Source: Roseobacter sinensis
Lineage (GTDB): Bacteria; Pseudomonadota; Alphaproteobacteria; Rhodobacterales; Rhodobacteraceae
Reading direction: 5' to 3'
Assembly (NCBI RefSeq): GCF_025755255.1
Contig: NZ_JALIEB010000019.1
Coordinates: 1-64,000, forward strand
DNA length: 64,000 bases
This document shows, piece by piece, positions 27,701 to 36,734 of the stretch (position 1 is its first letter; the number at the start of each line of letters is the position of its first letter). Below the pieces are notes generated by a model. It had not been told where the DNA came from, searched no databases, and saw nothing but the letters and a program-made list of their open reading frames with translations. The translations under genes were made by a program, and so were the position numbers.

Positions 27701-28723
27701 ATGTCGAAATTCGCTACCGACCGCAAGGCCATCGAACGCAAGTCACAGCCCGTGCGCCGATCCTCCGGCAGACACGAAAAATCCGATCCCGCTCTCGACG
27801 CCCTGCAGGCCAAAGCAGATGGCAGCCTCCTGGTCGCACAGCTTCGACACGTGCAATCCCGCGCGACCGGGGTCGTCCAACGCGAAGTCGATACCTCCTC
27901 CAGCCCGTCGCTGGGGCGCGGCGATCCAAACTATGAATACCCCCTGCCGGCCCGCGATGGCGTGCCCAAATGGGCGGCGGAGGAGTACGAAGACGCGCCC
28001 GATCGTCTGCCAATCACCGGGTCCGCGAACGACTACTATGCCACCGGCACCCTCCCCTGGGACAAGAGCGGCGATGTGACGGAGGAGACCAAGGCCGAGT
28101 TCAACGATCCCCACCTGACCCTGATGTGCAGCACCGACAACGGCAAGATCGGCAGCATCTACTTCGAAGGCGGCCGGGTGCGCACCACCCACAAGAGCGG
28201 ACCAACCACATCGAAACATCCCGCGGACCGCACCTTCCAGTACAACATTGACCGCGACGCGGCCTGGGACCGCTTCGTCAAGAGCGGCGGCAAAAGACGC
28301 ATTCTGAAAGCAGAGCGCAAGAAGCCCAAGGCGGACCGCGTCAGCGAGAACCGCCTCTTCAATCGCTGGATCGCCCAGCAGCTCAAAGGCAAGAAGGTCA
28401 AAGCCACGCCTGCATGGGCCAAACTTCTGGAGAGCCCGGACGACGCCTTCGAGACCCCCGCGGAAGCGGATGCGAGCAAGTTGAAGCTGTTCGAGGTGAT
28501 GTTGAAACCGAACACCAAAATCCAGAGCAAGCACCCCTCGCGCGGGGCGGCGACGCAGATCGTCATCAAGCGATCCGACCTGGAAAAACTGAAAGGAGTC
28601 GGACAGCTGATGTCCGGTGAAAAGGATCCGAGAACCGCGAACGAACTCTTTTACGAGTACGTGCGCAAACACATACCCGATTTGCTGAAGTTCATCAGAC
28701 ATCCATCCGAGATCAAATATTAG
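27701..28723 (+). CDS. Unrecognised family, tandem paralogue 1 (possible contractile-injection cargo)
   Basis: 340-residue soluble protein with no signal peptide or membrane helix; I do not recognise the family. The basic, disordered N terminus ends in LQAKADGSLLVAQLRHVQ (35-52) and VVQRE. A GVPKWAAEEY unit (87-96) and GTLPWDKSGDV (116-126) follow. The core shared with the next two genes contains DNGKIGSIYFEGGRVRTTH (146-164), GP (167-168), a WIAQQL segment, LFEV (263-266), HPSRG (278-282) and ELFYEYVRKHIP near the C terminus. The ATG at 27701 matches the extent of similarity to its paralogues; its ribosome-binding site is weak. Function is not known; the N-terminal tail suggests a cargo or accessory protein of an extracellular injection system. 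Confidence 0.75.
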   Translation: MSKFATDRKAIERKSQPVRRSSGRHEKSDPALDALQAKADGSLLVAQLRHVQSRATGVVQREVDTSSSPSLGRGDPNYEYPLPARDGVPKWAAEEYEDAPDRLPITGSANDYYATGTLPWDKSGDVTEETKAEFNDPHLTLMCSTDNGKIGSIYFEGGRVRTTHKSGPTTSKHPADRTFQYNIDRDAAWDRFVKSGGKRRILKAERKKPKADRVSENRLFNRWIAQQLKGKKVKATPAWAKLLESPDDAFETPAEADASKLKLFEVMLKPNTKIQSKHPSRGAATQIVIKRSDLEKLKGVGQLMSGEKDPRTANELFYEYVRKHIPDLLKFIRHPSEIKY

Positions 28724-28897
28724 GCCACCTTGAGACGTATAAGACAGCAGAGCGTTACCGTTCTGATCTCCTGCGTTGGAAAAACCGGCGCAAGGATCTC
28801 TTCCGGCGCATCATTGCGCGCGTTGGTGCACTTGCCGCGCGACTATGAATTCAATCGTGGTTAGTATTGCCAGAGTCTGAAAGGAGCACCCGTCACC

Positions 28898-29941
28898 GTG
28901 AAAACCCCGCGCGCCAGACACCATCGCACGCAAGGAGCAAGCTCCCCCACGCCCGGCGGGATGCGCAAGTCACCGCCCCGCGGCCCGCTCACCACGCTGC
29001 AGGCCAAGGCAACGGACAGCGCCGCCGTCCGGCAACTCCGCGAGATGCAGGCCCGCGCCGGTCTGCCCCTCCAGCGCGTGGATGATCCCAGCACAGCGGC
29101 CATCGATGACACCGGAACCCTCTCCTGGGACAAGAGCAAAGGGGTGCCGGGCTGGGCCAAGTACCAGTATAATCAGGACCACGCGCAGGTCGATCAGAGT
29201 TCCAGCCCCTTTCTGCCGAACTACGGGCCCGAACATGATGACCCCGGCTGGAAACACAGCCAGGGCGTGCCCGATTGGGCAAAGCAGGAATACAAGACGC
29301 AATCCAAAGTCAAACTGATCGCCAGCGTCAAGGATGGGCTCATCGGCAGCATCTACTTCCTCGATGGCCGCATTCGTACGACCCACGGGGATGGGCCAAC
29401 ACTCGAACTCGACAACCCGCGCGAGCGCACAAGCCGTTTCAATCTCGATCGCGGCAAGGCCTTTGACCTCTTCTGGAAGACGAACCGCGGGATTTACGAG
29501 TTCTTCTACGCGCAGACCGACAACTCGCTCACGCCACAACAGCGCGAGGAGCAGGCCGCGATACTGGTGGGCAAGCAATTCGACCAATGGCTGGCAGTCT
29601 ATCTCAACCTGACCCCCGTGGACCAGCTGCCCGATTGGGTCACACCCGTGACCCGTGCCGACGAGGCCTTCGACACCGACGCCGCCGACCCGTCCGACGA
29701 CATCACGCTCTTCGAGGTCTTCACCAAGGTCAGCAACGGCAAGGTCCAAAGCTGGCACCCCTCGCGCGGGATTGCCGCCAAGTTCGAGACCAACAAACAG
29801 GTGGTCTCGGTGCTTAAGGCCGCGCTGCGCCACATTGACGGCGTCACAGACGTGAACCAGCGCAACACCCTGTTCTACGACTTTATCAAAAGCCGCCTGC
29901 CCGTCTTTGCGAACCAGATCCGGCGGCCCGATCAAATCTAG
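28898..29941 (+). CDS. Unrecognised family, tandem paralogue 2
   Basis: 347 residues from a GTG start with GAAAGGAG about 11 nt upstream. Domain order matches paralogue 1: basic Pro-rich tail, LQAKATDSAAVRQLREMQ (34-51), LQR, GTLSWDKSKGV (73-83), two GVPxWA units (82-87 and 123-128), DGLIGSIYFLDGRIRTTH (146-163), GP (166-167), WLAVYL, ADEAFDTDAAD, LFEVF (271-275), HPSRG (287-291) and a C-terminal NTLFYDFIKSRLP then IRRPDQI. Identity to paralogue 1 is clear by eye in these blocks and low between them. No signal peptide or membrane helix is seen. The gene lies 174 nt after paralogue 1, so it may have its own promoter. Confidence 0.75.
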   Translation: MKTPRARHHRTQGASSPTPGGMRKSPPRGPLTTLQAKATDSAAVRQLREMQARAGLPLQRVDDPSTAAIDDTGTLSWDKSKGVPGWAKYQYNQDHAQVDQSSSPFLPNYGPEHDDPGWKHSQGVPDWAKQEYKTQSKVKLIASVKDGLIGSIYFLDGRIRTTHGDGPTLELDNPRERTSRFNLDRGKAFDLFWKTNRGIYEFFYAQTDNSLTPQQREEQAAILVGKQFDQWLAVYLNLTPVDQLPDWVTPVTRADEAFDTDAADPSDDITLFEVFTKVSNGKVQSWHPSRGIAAKFETNKQVVSVLKAALRHIDGVTDVNQRNTLFYDFIKSRLPVFANQIRRPDQI

Positions 29942-30061
29942 CCCCACTGCAATCAGCACTTTGGGCGCGCAACCGCCGACGCAGGAAAGCGACTGGAGGG
30001 TGAATTCAGCCTCCGATATGTCTCGCGCACCAGCCCTCGATCTCAACAGGAACCGCCTGGT

Positions 30062-31249
30062 TTGAAAGCTCCGATCACGCAACGCGCCATGGCCTCTGGC
30101 GCCGACAGGCGGTACAGCCGCGCCCGCGCCAAGCGCACACGCGCGGATGATGCTCTGGCCGCGCTGCAACAGCGCGCCGACCACAGCCAGCCGGTGCGGC
30201 AGCTCCAAGCCCTGCAACGCCAGCAGGCGCCCGTCCTGCAAGCCGCAAACGGCGACACCGATACCGAGACGGAACTGCCAGCGAACGTCCCGGTCATGGT
30301 CAGCGTCGAAAACGGCAAGATCGGCAGCATCTACTTTGATGACGGGCGCATCCGCGGCACCCACCTGGACGGTCCGGCAGATGAACGCGGTAACCATGCC
30401 TTGATCGAGCGGTACAACATCGACATGCGCAGGGCGCACCGCTCCTATTCCGCAGCGGTGAAGGCCGGCACCCACAAAAAACTGAAATTCGACGAATGGA
30501 TCTCGGTCCAGCTCTGGAACCGCGATCCGACTTGGGTGATCAAGGAACTCCCCGCGCCCGCCGACATGGAAGAGGGTCCAGCCGACAGGAACGCCACCCT
30601 GTTCGAGAACTTCGGCAACTCCGATGGAAACTACGCAGGCTACCATCCGTCCCGTGGCGCAGGGGAGAAGAAGATGCTGCTGCGAAGCGACGTCGATAGC
30701 CTCGAGAAGGCGGCCGAAGCCGCGGCCGCCGTTGACGAGACCGCCAAGAAGAACCGCGCCTTCTACGTCGAACTGATGACGAATGCGCCGGAGCTTGCCC
30801 CCCAAATGCGCATGCCCGAAGAGATCGACGCCGAGACGGCAGAAGAGGCGTTGACCTACGCCCAAAAGGAATACGAAAAAATCGAGTACTGGACAGAGCA
30901 GGACTGGTCGACAGGCCCCTATGACGATCTCTTTGTCCTCAGCCACAAACTCCGGGAGTATCGCCAGCGGATCGTGGACGCTGGCGACGACGCGCGCGGG
31001 GCCCTCGCATACACCCGCGACCACGACTACCGCTCCAAACTGACGATCAAAGTCGGCTATGAAGTCCGCGCAAAACACGCTACCGCCCGCGCGCTCGCGG
31101 CCTCCAACGCCCTCGACGCCCTCCAACCCGTGGCGAGCAAGACCGTGGCCGACTTCTTCCGCACCTACGCCGACGCCATAAAGGTGGCGGAAGACTACGC
31201 CGCGATCATGCAGAACACCGAGGGCGCGGCGGACGCCGAGGGCGAGTGA
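30062..31249 (+). CDS. Unrecognised family, tandem paralogue 3 with C-terminal extension
   Basis: 395 residues from a TTG start (MKAP, like MKTP of paralogue 2; AGGAA lies about 9 nt upstream); an ATG at 30089 is the alternative. It keeps the N-terminal LQQRADHSQPVRQLQALQ (35-52) and VLQ, NGKIGSIYFDDGRIRGTH (84-101), GP (104-105), LFENF (180-184), HPSRG (195-199) and NRAFYVELMTNAPELAPQMRMPEEI (231-255; first part RAFYVELM). It lacks the WDKS and GVPxWA blocks. A new Ala/Glu-rich, probably helical region of about 140 residues follows (256-395), suggesting a changed C-terminal activity or partner. Function unknown. Confidence 0.75.
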   Translation: MKAPITQRAMASGADRRYSRARAKRTRADDALAALQQRADHSQPVRQLQALQRQQAPVLQAANGDTDTETELPANVPVMVSVENGKIGSIYFDDGRIRGTHLDGPADERGNHALIERYNIDMRRAHRSYSAAVKAGTHKKLKFDEWISVQLWNRDPTWVIKELPAPADMEEGPADRNATLFENFGNSDGNYAGYHPSRGAGEKKMLLRSDVDSLEKAAEAAAAVDETAKKNRAFYVELMTNAPELAPQMRMPEEIDAETAEEALTYAQKEYEKIEYWTEQDWSTGPYDDLFVLSHKLREYRQRIVDAGDDARGALAYTRDHDYRSKLTIKVGYEVRAKHATARALAASNALDALQPVASKTVADFFRTYADAIKVAEDYAAIMQNTEGAADAEGE

Positions 31250-31502
31250 CGAGCGTTCCCGCTTGCCGTCGGGCCGCGGGTCGCGCTTATGGTCGGGCCT
31301 GCGGCCCGGGAGACCGGCTACCCCGCCACGCGCCTGACGCTCTCAAAGTGCTAAAAATTTAATCAAATGCCCCGTTTCAGCCGCACTCCTCACAAAAATG
31401 CTGCGCTGCAGCACGATTGTGCAGGGAGTTGTTAACCATTTTTAGGTAGAACATTTAGCTAACGCGACCGTGGGAGGAGGCCGCTCTGAAAGGAGAAGGC
31501 AG

Positions 31503-32495
31503 ATGAACACGACAACCGACCTTATGTTTGTACGCCGCCCGATGCGGTGGCTCATGTCCCTGATGCTGATTGGGCTGATCACGTTGCTCCCCGCCGATAG
31601 CGGCGCCCAGGATCGCCTGACGCCGCGCTATGCCTCCGGGCAAGTAAATATCCACAATCCGAACCGGGTCGATGTGGCCCTGGTGCTCGCGGTGGATGTC
31701 TCGTCCTCGGTGAAATCGCACGAGCGCCGCTTTCAGCGCGAAGCCTACGCTGCGGCTTTGCAAGATCCGCGCGTCGCCGGCCTTGCCCTGGGTGGTGGCG
31801 CGGGACGCGTTGCCATCGCCTACATGGAATGGAGCGGCCGCCATTACCAACGGCTGCATTTGCCCATCCGGGTCATGTCGACGCCCGAGGAGTTGGCGCG
31901 CTTCGCCGCGGACATCCTCGCCATCGAGGATCGGTCGGCCGACCCCATGTACGTGCAACCCACCGCCATCGGTAACGCGCTGCTGGCCGCGGAACGGGCG
32001 ATGGCCGCACTCGAGGTGCCCGCCCGCGACTACGTCATCGACATCTCGGGGGACGGGGTGCTCAACGACGGGACCGGAATTCTCGCCGTCCGGCAGCAGC
32101 TTCTTGCCATGGGGCTCACCGTAAACGGGCTGCCGATCGAGGTCACCTACGGCGAACCCAACATCGATCAGCTCTCGTTCGACCGCGTTTCGCGATACTA
32201 TGAAGACTGCGTGATTGGCGGGCCCGGCGCCTTCCATCTCGTCGCGCGGGGATTCAGCGACGTCCGGGAAACGCTGATCATGAAGCTGATGCTGGAAATG
32301 GCGCAGATGAGGCCCGAAGAAAAGTCACGCATTGCGCTGGCCTGGAATCGCAGCGATGCCCCGCTCGAGGCTCAAATCCTGCCCGCAACCATGCTGCAAC
32401 TTGCGCCGAACGGCGCTGCAAAGCCGCAACGCCAGCCAACCGACTGCGGCGAGACCCGCGTGAGTTCATCGAACCCGTTCCAGATCATCCCCTGA
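31503..32495 (+). CDS. DUF1194 protein, von Willebrand A-like
   Basis: 330 residues. An N-terminal hydrophobic stretch (WLMSLMLIGLITLLP) is a signal peptide or anchor. The vWA-like domain shows a MIDAS-type metal motif DVSSS (65-69), then a conserved ISGDGVLNDG segment and VNGLPIEV, as in DUF1194 proteins of roseobacters. It would lie in the periplasm and bind a divalent metal; no function is established. Start ATG 31503 has GAAAGGAGAAGG upstream. The 253 nt before it include an AT-rich stretch that probably holds its promoter. Confidence 0.85.
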   Translation: MNTTTDLMFVRRPMRWLMSLMLIGLITLLPADSGAQDRLTPRYASGQVNIHNPNRVDVALVLAVDVSSSVKSHERRFQREAYAAALQDPRVAGLALGGGAGRVAIAYMEWSGRHYQRLHLPIRVMSTPEELARFAADILAIEDRSADPMYVQPTAIGNALLAAERAMAALEVPARDYVIDISGDGVLNDGTGILAVRQQLLAMGLTVNGLPIEVTYGEPNIDQLSFDRVSRYYEDCVIGGPGAFHLVARGFSDVRETLIMKLMLEMAQMRPEEKSRIALAWNRSDAPLEAQILPATMLQLAPNGAAKPQRQPTDCGETRVSSSNPFQIIP

Positions 32496-32509
32496 CAAGA
32501 GCCGTCAGG
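32491..32509. terminator. Hairpin over convergent stops of DUF1194 gene and adk
   Basis: CCTGAC/GTCAGG stem with a 7-nt loop. It overlaps both stop codons of two convergent genes. There is no T-tract on either strand, so at most it is a weak bidirectional terminator. Confidence 0.35.
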
Positions 32510-33149
32510 CGTCGAGCACGGCGCTGATCTCGCCCTGCACCGCGTCAATCGCACCGAGCCCATCGACGCGGCTCAACATGTCCTTGGCATAGTAGTAGCC
32601 AATGAGCGGCGAGGTCTGCTTGTAGTATTCCATCAGGCGGGTCTTGAGGCTGTCCTCATTGTCGTCCGCCCGGCGCTTGAATTCTGTGCCGCCGCAGTTG
32701 CTGCATTTGCCGTCCGCGGGGATCGGCTTGGTGTTGTCGTTATAGACCTCGCCGCACATGGCACAGGTCGACCGGGCCACGATCCGCGCCACAAGGGCTG
32801 CGTCATCCACACGCATCTCGATCACCGCATCGAGGTGTTCGTTCTGGCTCTCCAGGAGGTCCCCCAGCGCATCCGCCTGCGCCAGTGTGCGCGGGAAACC
32901 GTCGAAAATGAAGCCATTCGCCTTCACGGTTTCCAGCTTCTCTCGGATCAGCCCGATCACGATCTCGTCCGTGACCAGCGCCCCGCGCGCCATCACGTCC
33001 GCGACGATCTTGCCCATCTCGGTGCCAGAGTCTTTAGCCTCGCGCAACATGTCGCCGGTACTCAACTGCACCATCCCACGTGTCTCAACGAGGTGACGCG
33101 CCTGCGTCCCCTTCCCGGCCCCCGGAGGCCCCAGCAGTATGATATTCAT
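32505..33149 (-). CDS. adk: Adenylate kinase
   Basis: 214 residues. The P-loop [12 protein letters not shown]-binding [17 protein letters not shown] and the LID domain are present. The LID carries CAMC and CSNC pairs, a structural zinc site. The enzyme interconverts ATP plus AMP and two ADP. Its start overlaps the secY stop by 4 nt. Confidence 0.97.
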   Translation of the reverse strand: MNIILLGPPGAGKGTQARHLVETRGMVQLSTGDMLREAKDSGTEMGKIVADVMARGALVTDEIVIGLIREKLETVKANGFIFDGFPRTLAQADALGDLLESQNEHLDAVIEMRVDDAALVARIVARSTCAMCGEVYNDNTKPIPADGKCSNCGGTEFKRRADDNEDSLKTRLMEYYKQTSPLIGYYYAKDMLSRVDGLGAIDAVQGEISAVLDA

Positions 33150-34513
33150 CGGCGGACGGGACTCCGTTTCTTGCGGGACTTGCTGCCTGATCGGCCGCGC
33201 AGCTGCGACTTCTCAAGCAGGCCTTCGTATTGGTGCGCCAGAAGGTGGCTCTGGACCTGTTGAATCGTATCCATGGTAACCGAGACGACAATCAGCACGG
33301 AGGTGCCACCGAAGTAGAAGGGGATTGCGAACTGCCCGCGCAGGATCTCCGGCAGCAGGCAGACGGCCGCGAGATAGCCCGAGCCCAGAACCAGCACGCG
33401 GTTGACCACATACTCGAGGTATTCGGAAGTCTTCTTGCCGGGCCGGATGCCCGGGATGAAACCGTTCTGGTTCTTCAGATTGTCCGCCACATCATCGGGT
33501 TTGAAGCTCACGTTGAACGTATAGAAATACGCAAAGAAGATGATCATGACGGTGAAGAACGCCAGGTAAAGCGGCTGTCCGGGCCCGAAGTTGGCCAGCA
33601 GCCACGACATCACCGGGTTGGTGGAATTGCCCGAGAATGTGCTGATCGTCACCGGCAGCAGCAGCAGCGAGGAGGCGAAGATCGCCGGGATCACGCCTGA
33701 TGGGTTGACCTTGACCGGCAGGTGGCTCGACCCGCCATCATAGACTTTCATCCCCACCTGACGGCGCGGATACTGGATGTGGATCTTTCGCAGCGCCCGC
33801 TCCATGAAGACCACGAACATGATGGTCACAATCACCATCACGATCACCCCGATGATCACCGCCGGGCTCAAGGCACCAGACCGGCCGGAGGCGAAGAACT
33901 GCGCGAGGGCCGCGGGCAGTTCCGCAATGATCCCCACAAAGATGATCAGTGAGATCCCGTTCCCGATGCCGCGGGCGGTGATCTGTTCACCCAGCCACAT
34001 CAGGAACATCGTGCCGCCCACCAGTGTGATGACGCAGGAGGCTCGGAAGAAGAAGCCCGGATCGGTCACGATATCGCCGGCCTCGAGGCTCACGGCCAGC
34101 CCATACGCCTGTAAAGTGGCGAGGAACACGGTGCCATAGCGCGTGTACTGGTTGATCTTCTTGCGCCCCTGCTCCCCCTCTTTCTTGAGCTGTTCCAGCG
34201 AGGGGACCATCGAGGTCAGAAGCTGCACGATAATCGAGGCGGAGATGTAAGGCATGATGCCAAGGGCAAAGATACCCATCCGCCCCAGTGCGCCGCCGGT
34301 GAACATCGAGACCATGCCGCCAATGCCCTGCCCCGCCTGTTCCATGAACTGGCGCAGCGCCACACCGTCGATGCCCGGCACCGGGATGAAGGTCCCAAGG
34401 CGATAGACGATCAGCAGGCCAAGGGTGAAGAGGATGCGGTTTCGGAGATCGGTCGCCTTGCCCAGTGCAGCCCAGCTGGTGTTGGCGGCCATATTCTCGA
34501 CGGCAGATACCAT
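33146..34513 (-). CDS. secY: Preprotein translocase subunit SecY
   Basis: 455 residues with ten hydrophobic helices. The conserved start of helix 1-2 ([24 protein letters not shown]), [31 protein letters not shown] and a C-terminal cytosolic loop with [13 protein letters not shown] are visible. It is the channel of the SecYEG translocon. The ATG at 34513 is preferred over an in-frame GTG at 34540. Confidence 0.97.
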   Translation of the reverse strand: MVSAVENMAANTSWAALGKATDLRNRILFTLGLLIVYRLGTFIPVPGIDGVALRQFMEQAGQGIGGMVSMFTGGALGRMGIFALGIMPYISASIIVQLLTSMVPSLEQLKKEGEQGRKKINQYTRYGTVFLATLQAYGLAVSLEAGDIVTDPGFFFRASCVITLVGGTMFLMWLGEQITARGIGNGISLIIFVGIIAELPAALAQFFASGRSGALSPAVIIGVIVMVIVTIMFVVFMERALRKIHIQYPRRQVGMKVYDGGSSHLPVKVNPSGVIPAIFASSLLLLPVTISTFSGNSTNPVMSWLLANFGPGQPLYLAFFTVMIIFFAYFYTFNVSFKPDDVADNLKNQNGFIPGIRPGKKTSEYLEYVVNRVLVLGSGYLAAVCLLPEILRGQFAIPFYFGGTSVLIVVSVTMDTIQQVQSHLLAHQYEGLLEKSQLRGRSGSKSRKKRSPVRR

Positions 34514-34632
34514 GGATTGGCTCTCTTTATCTACGGACACGCCGCCCGGGCCGGTAAGGCGGGCGGCGTTCGGGAAAACTCATGGGTCTATGTAAGCGGC
34601 ACGGGGGCCGCCCACAAGCCTGAACTGGGCTC

Positions 34633-35115
34633 TCAGCCCTCTGACGTTTCTGCGACCGGGGCCGCCACGGTCAGCGATCCGCCCGCGTTTTCCACCGCTT
34701 CGATGGCCGATTTCGAGGCCCCGGTGACGGTCAGATCGAGCTTCGCGGTCACCTCGCCCTTCGCGAGGACGCGGATGCCGTCGCGCTTGCGCCGCACCAG
34801 GCCGCTCTCGACCAGTACGTCTTCGGTGATCGCGGATTTTGCGTCGATCTTCTTGGCGTCGACGAATTTCTGGATCAGCCCGAGGTTCACCACTGCGTAC
34901 TGCTTGCGGTTCGGCTTGTTGAAGCCGCGCTTCGGCAGGCGTTGGTAGAGCGGCATCTGCCCGCCTTCGTATCCGTTGATCGCCACACCCGAGCGGGATT
35001 TCTGGCCCTTGATCCCGCGGCCGCCCATCTTGCCCATGCCAGAGCCCGGGCCACGGCCCACGCGCTTGCGCTTCTTTGACGCTCCTGGATTGTCGGAAAG
35101 TTCGTTCAGTTTCAT
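34633..35115 (-). CDS. rplO: 50S ribosomal protein L15
   Basis: 160 residues beginning [20 protein letters not shown], then the Gly-rich [21 protein letters not shown], as in L15. AAAGGAG lies 7 nt before the ATG. It is normally joined to rpmD, but here a separate acyltransferase gene and a terminator lie between, so rplO-secY-adk probably has its own promoter in 35116-35277 or is read through. Confidence 0.97.
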   Translation of the reverse strand: MKLNELSDNPGASKKRKRVGRGPGSGMGKMGGRGIKGQKSRSGVAINGYEGGQMPLYQRLPKRGFNKPNRKQYAVVNLGLIQKFVDAKKIDAKSAITEDVLVESGLVRRKRDGIRVLAKGEVTAKLDLTVTGASKSAIEAVENAGGSLTVAAPVAETSEG

Positions 35116-35277
35116 TGTCGCTTCTCCTTTGGCCGGATGTACCCCCCAGCGACGGGAGCGGGCAAACACGGCGTTTCGATTCTGATGTCACACATGCGTG
35201 TGACCGGGCGCGTATAGACGAGCGCACGCGCCTGATCAACCCTTGATGCCATCACAGATGATGCCTCGCGCAGCGCG

Positions 35278-36297
35278 CTAGCGCCCAAGGATCATGCGGC
35301 TGATCACAGGTATCCTTGATGCCGCCAGATGAAGCGCGATGGGCAAGGCGATCCCGGTCGCCAGCCCCAGCGCAAACTGCAACCAGTCGTTGTAGAATCC
35401 CAACTTGTCCGACAGCATGCGCATGCCGGATGTTCCAAACGGATGGTACAGATAAATGGTGAAAGCATATGGGCAAATTTTTTCAAGGAACGACGCGCGT
35501 GTCAAACGCAATACCGCGAAAAGGCAGAACCCGATCCCGAACATCAAGCTTTGCAGGTCGCGCGGCATCTGGGAAAGTGCGCCGGTCTCATAGTAGATCA
35601 GGGCATTCCAGCCGCCTCCGGCGGCCATAAGGGCCAGTGCCGCGCCCATGGCCGCGGTGCTATGGGAATTCAACAGCGGAATGTTGCGGTAAACGATGAC
35701 ACCCGCCAGAAAATAGGGAAAGATATAGTGCGCGCCTTGCAGTGACAAAAATGGACGCCCGGCAAGCAATCCCATCAGATACGCGAGACACGCGCCAATA
35801 AAGATGACCCAAGTGAACCGCTTGTCCAGAACAGCATCGACGAGGCCAAACAAGATGAAAATGACAAAAATGGCCTGCAGAAACCAGAAATGCGCGTACG
35901 AGAAAAATATTACCCGCCAGATTTCGTCGACCGGCATGGCAAATCGGTTCTGCAGGATAAAGGCGCAAACCGCGAAAATCAGAGACGCAATGATGCCCGG
36001 CACGTAGATGCGCCGGAACTTGCCCAGGCAGAACTTTGCGTAGTTCCGGAAGTCGGGTGGTCGTATCGCGTAGATGTAGCCTGCAAGAAAAGCAAACACC
36101 GGCATACGCACGTCGATGAAAAAGTCCGACACGACGCGCAATGGATGCGGATAACCGGCCTGCAGTCCGTTACCGGCGTCGACACCAATCACATGATAGC
36201 TGACGAGAAGGATAACAGCGATTGCACGCATCGTCTCGATCGGCACAACGGCCGGGTCAGAACGTGCATCAAGCGGTATGTAGTGCGTGAACGCCAT
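35278..36297 (-). CDS. Acyltransferase 3 family membrane protein
   Basis: 339-residue integral membrane protein with about ten hydrophobic segments. The N-terminal block IETMRAIAVILLVSYHVIG carries the conserved R...H pair of the acyltransferase 3 family, and later FFIDVRMPVFAFLAGYIY and AHFWFLQAIFVIF fit as well. Such enzymes O-acetylate or acylate surface sugars and lipids. The start MAFTHY follows CAGGTTGAT. Base composition appears more AT-rich than the ribosomal genes around it. It sits within the ribosomal cluster between rpmD and rplO. Confidence 0.85.
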   Translation of the reverse strand: MAFTHYIPLDARSDPAVVPIETMRAIAVILLVSYHVIGVDAGNGLQAGYPHPLRVVSDFFIDVRMPVFAFLAGYIYAIRPPDFRNYAKFCLGKFRRIYVPGIIASLIFAVCAFILQNRFAMPVDEIWRVIFFSYAHFWFLQAIFVIFILFGLVDAVLDKRFTWVIFIGACLAYLMGLLAGRPFLSLQGAHYIFPYFLAGVIVYRNIPLLNSHSTAAMGAALALMAAGGGWNALIYYETGALSQMPRDLQSLMFGIGFCLFAVLRLTRASFLEKICPYAFTIYLYHPFGTSGMRMLSDKLGFYNDWLQFALGLATGIALPIALHLAASRIPVISRMILGR

Positions 36298-36488
36298 ATC
36301 AACCTGCGACCTGCCTTGTCCCGTCAAACCAGAGGCGTTTTGCCAAGCGATGCCCGGACTTACAAAGCAAATTTACCCAATAGGGCTCCATTGCCGAAAA
36401 TCCCTGCAGGCAAAGCCCTCATTGCCGCTTATGGCCGCATTTCGAGGCAACAAAATGGCGACGGTGGCACAAAGCCAGTCTCAAATAG

Positions 36489-36515
36489 AAAACGCTCCGC
36501 ATGATATGCGGAGCG
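36489..36515 (-). terminator. Rho-independent terminator after rpmD
   Basis: Perfect 10-bp stem CGCTCCGCAT/ATGCGGAGCG with a 3-nt loop, followed on the minus strand by TTTTC. It lies 28 nt after the rpmD stop, so the spc operon appears to end here rather than run on into rplO-secY. Confidence 0.8.
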
Positions 36516-36542
36516 CTTGAGAAACGTCAAAATGCTTGGGTC

Positions 36543-36731
36543 TCAACCCTTTTCTTCCACGATCTCCACCATATGCGGGATCGAATTGATCATGCCGCGC
36601 ACGGAAGGCGTGTCTTCCAGCTCGCGGGTTTTGTGCATCTTGTTCAGCCCCAGGCCGATCAGCGTTGCGCGCTGCTTGGCGGGACGGCGGATCGGGGAGC
36701 CGATCTGCTTGATCACGATTGTCTTGGCCAT
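36543..36731 (-). CDS. rpmD: 50S ribosomal protein L30
   Basis: 62 residues, [20 protein letters not shown], with [20 protein letters not shown], the L30 signature. It starts 3 nt after rpsE and is followed by a terminator. Confidence 0.97.
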   Translation of the reverse strand: MAKTIVIKQIGSPIRRPAKQRATLIGLGLNKMHKTRELEDTPSVRGMINSIPHMVEIVEEKG

Positions 36732-36734
36732 GAC

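Noticed and set aside
28970-31126. Open frame of 718 codons antisense to paralogues 2 and 3
   Set aside because: It spans two separate genes and the gap between them, has no family features, and follows from their GC-rich third positions. The sense frames have ribosome-binding sites and mutual similarity.
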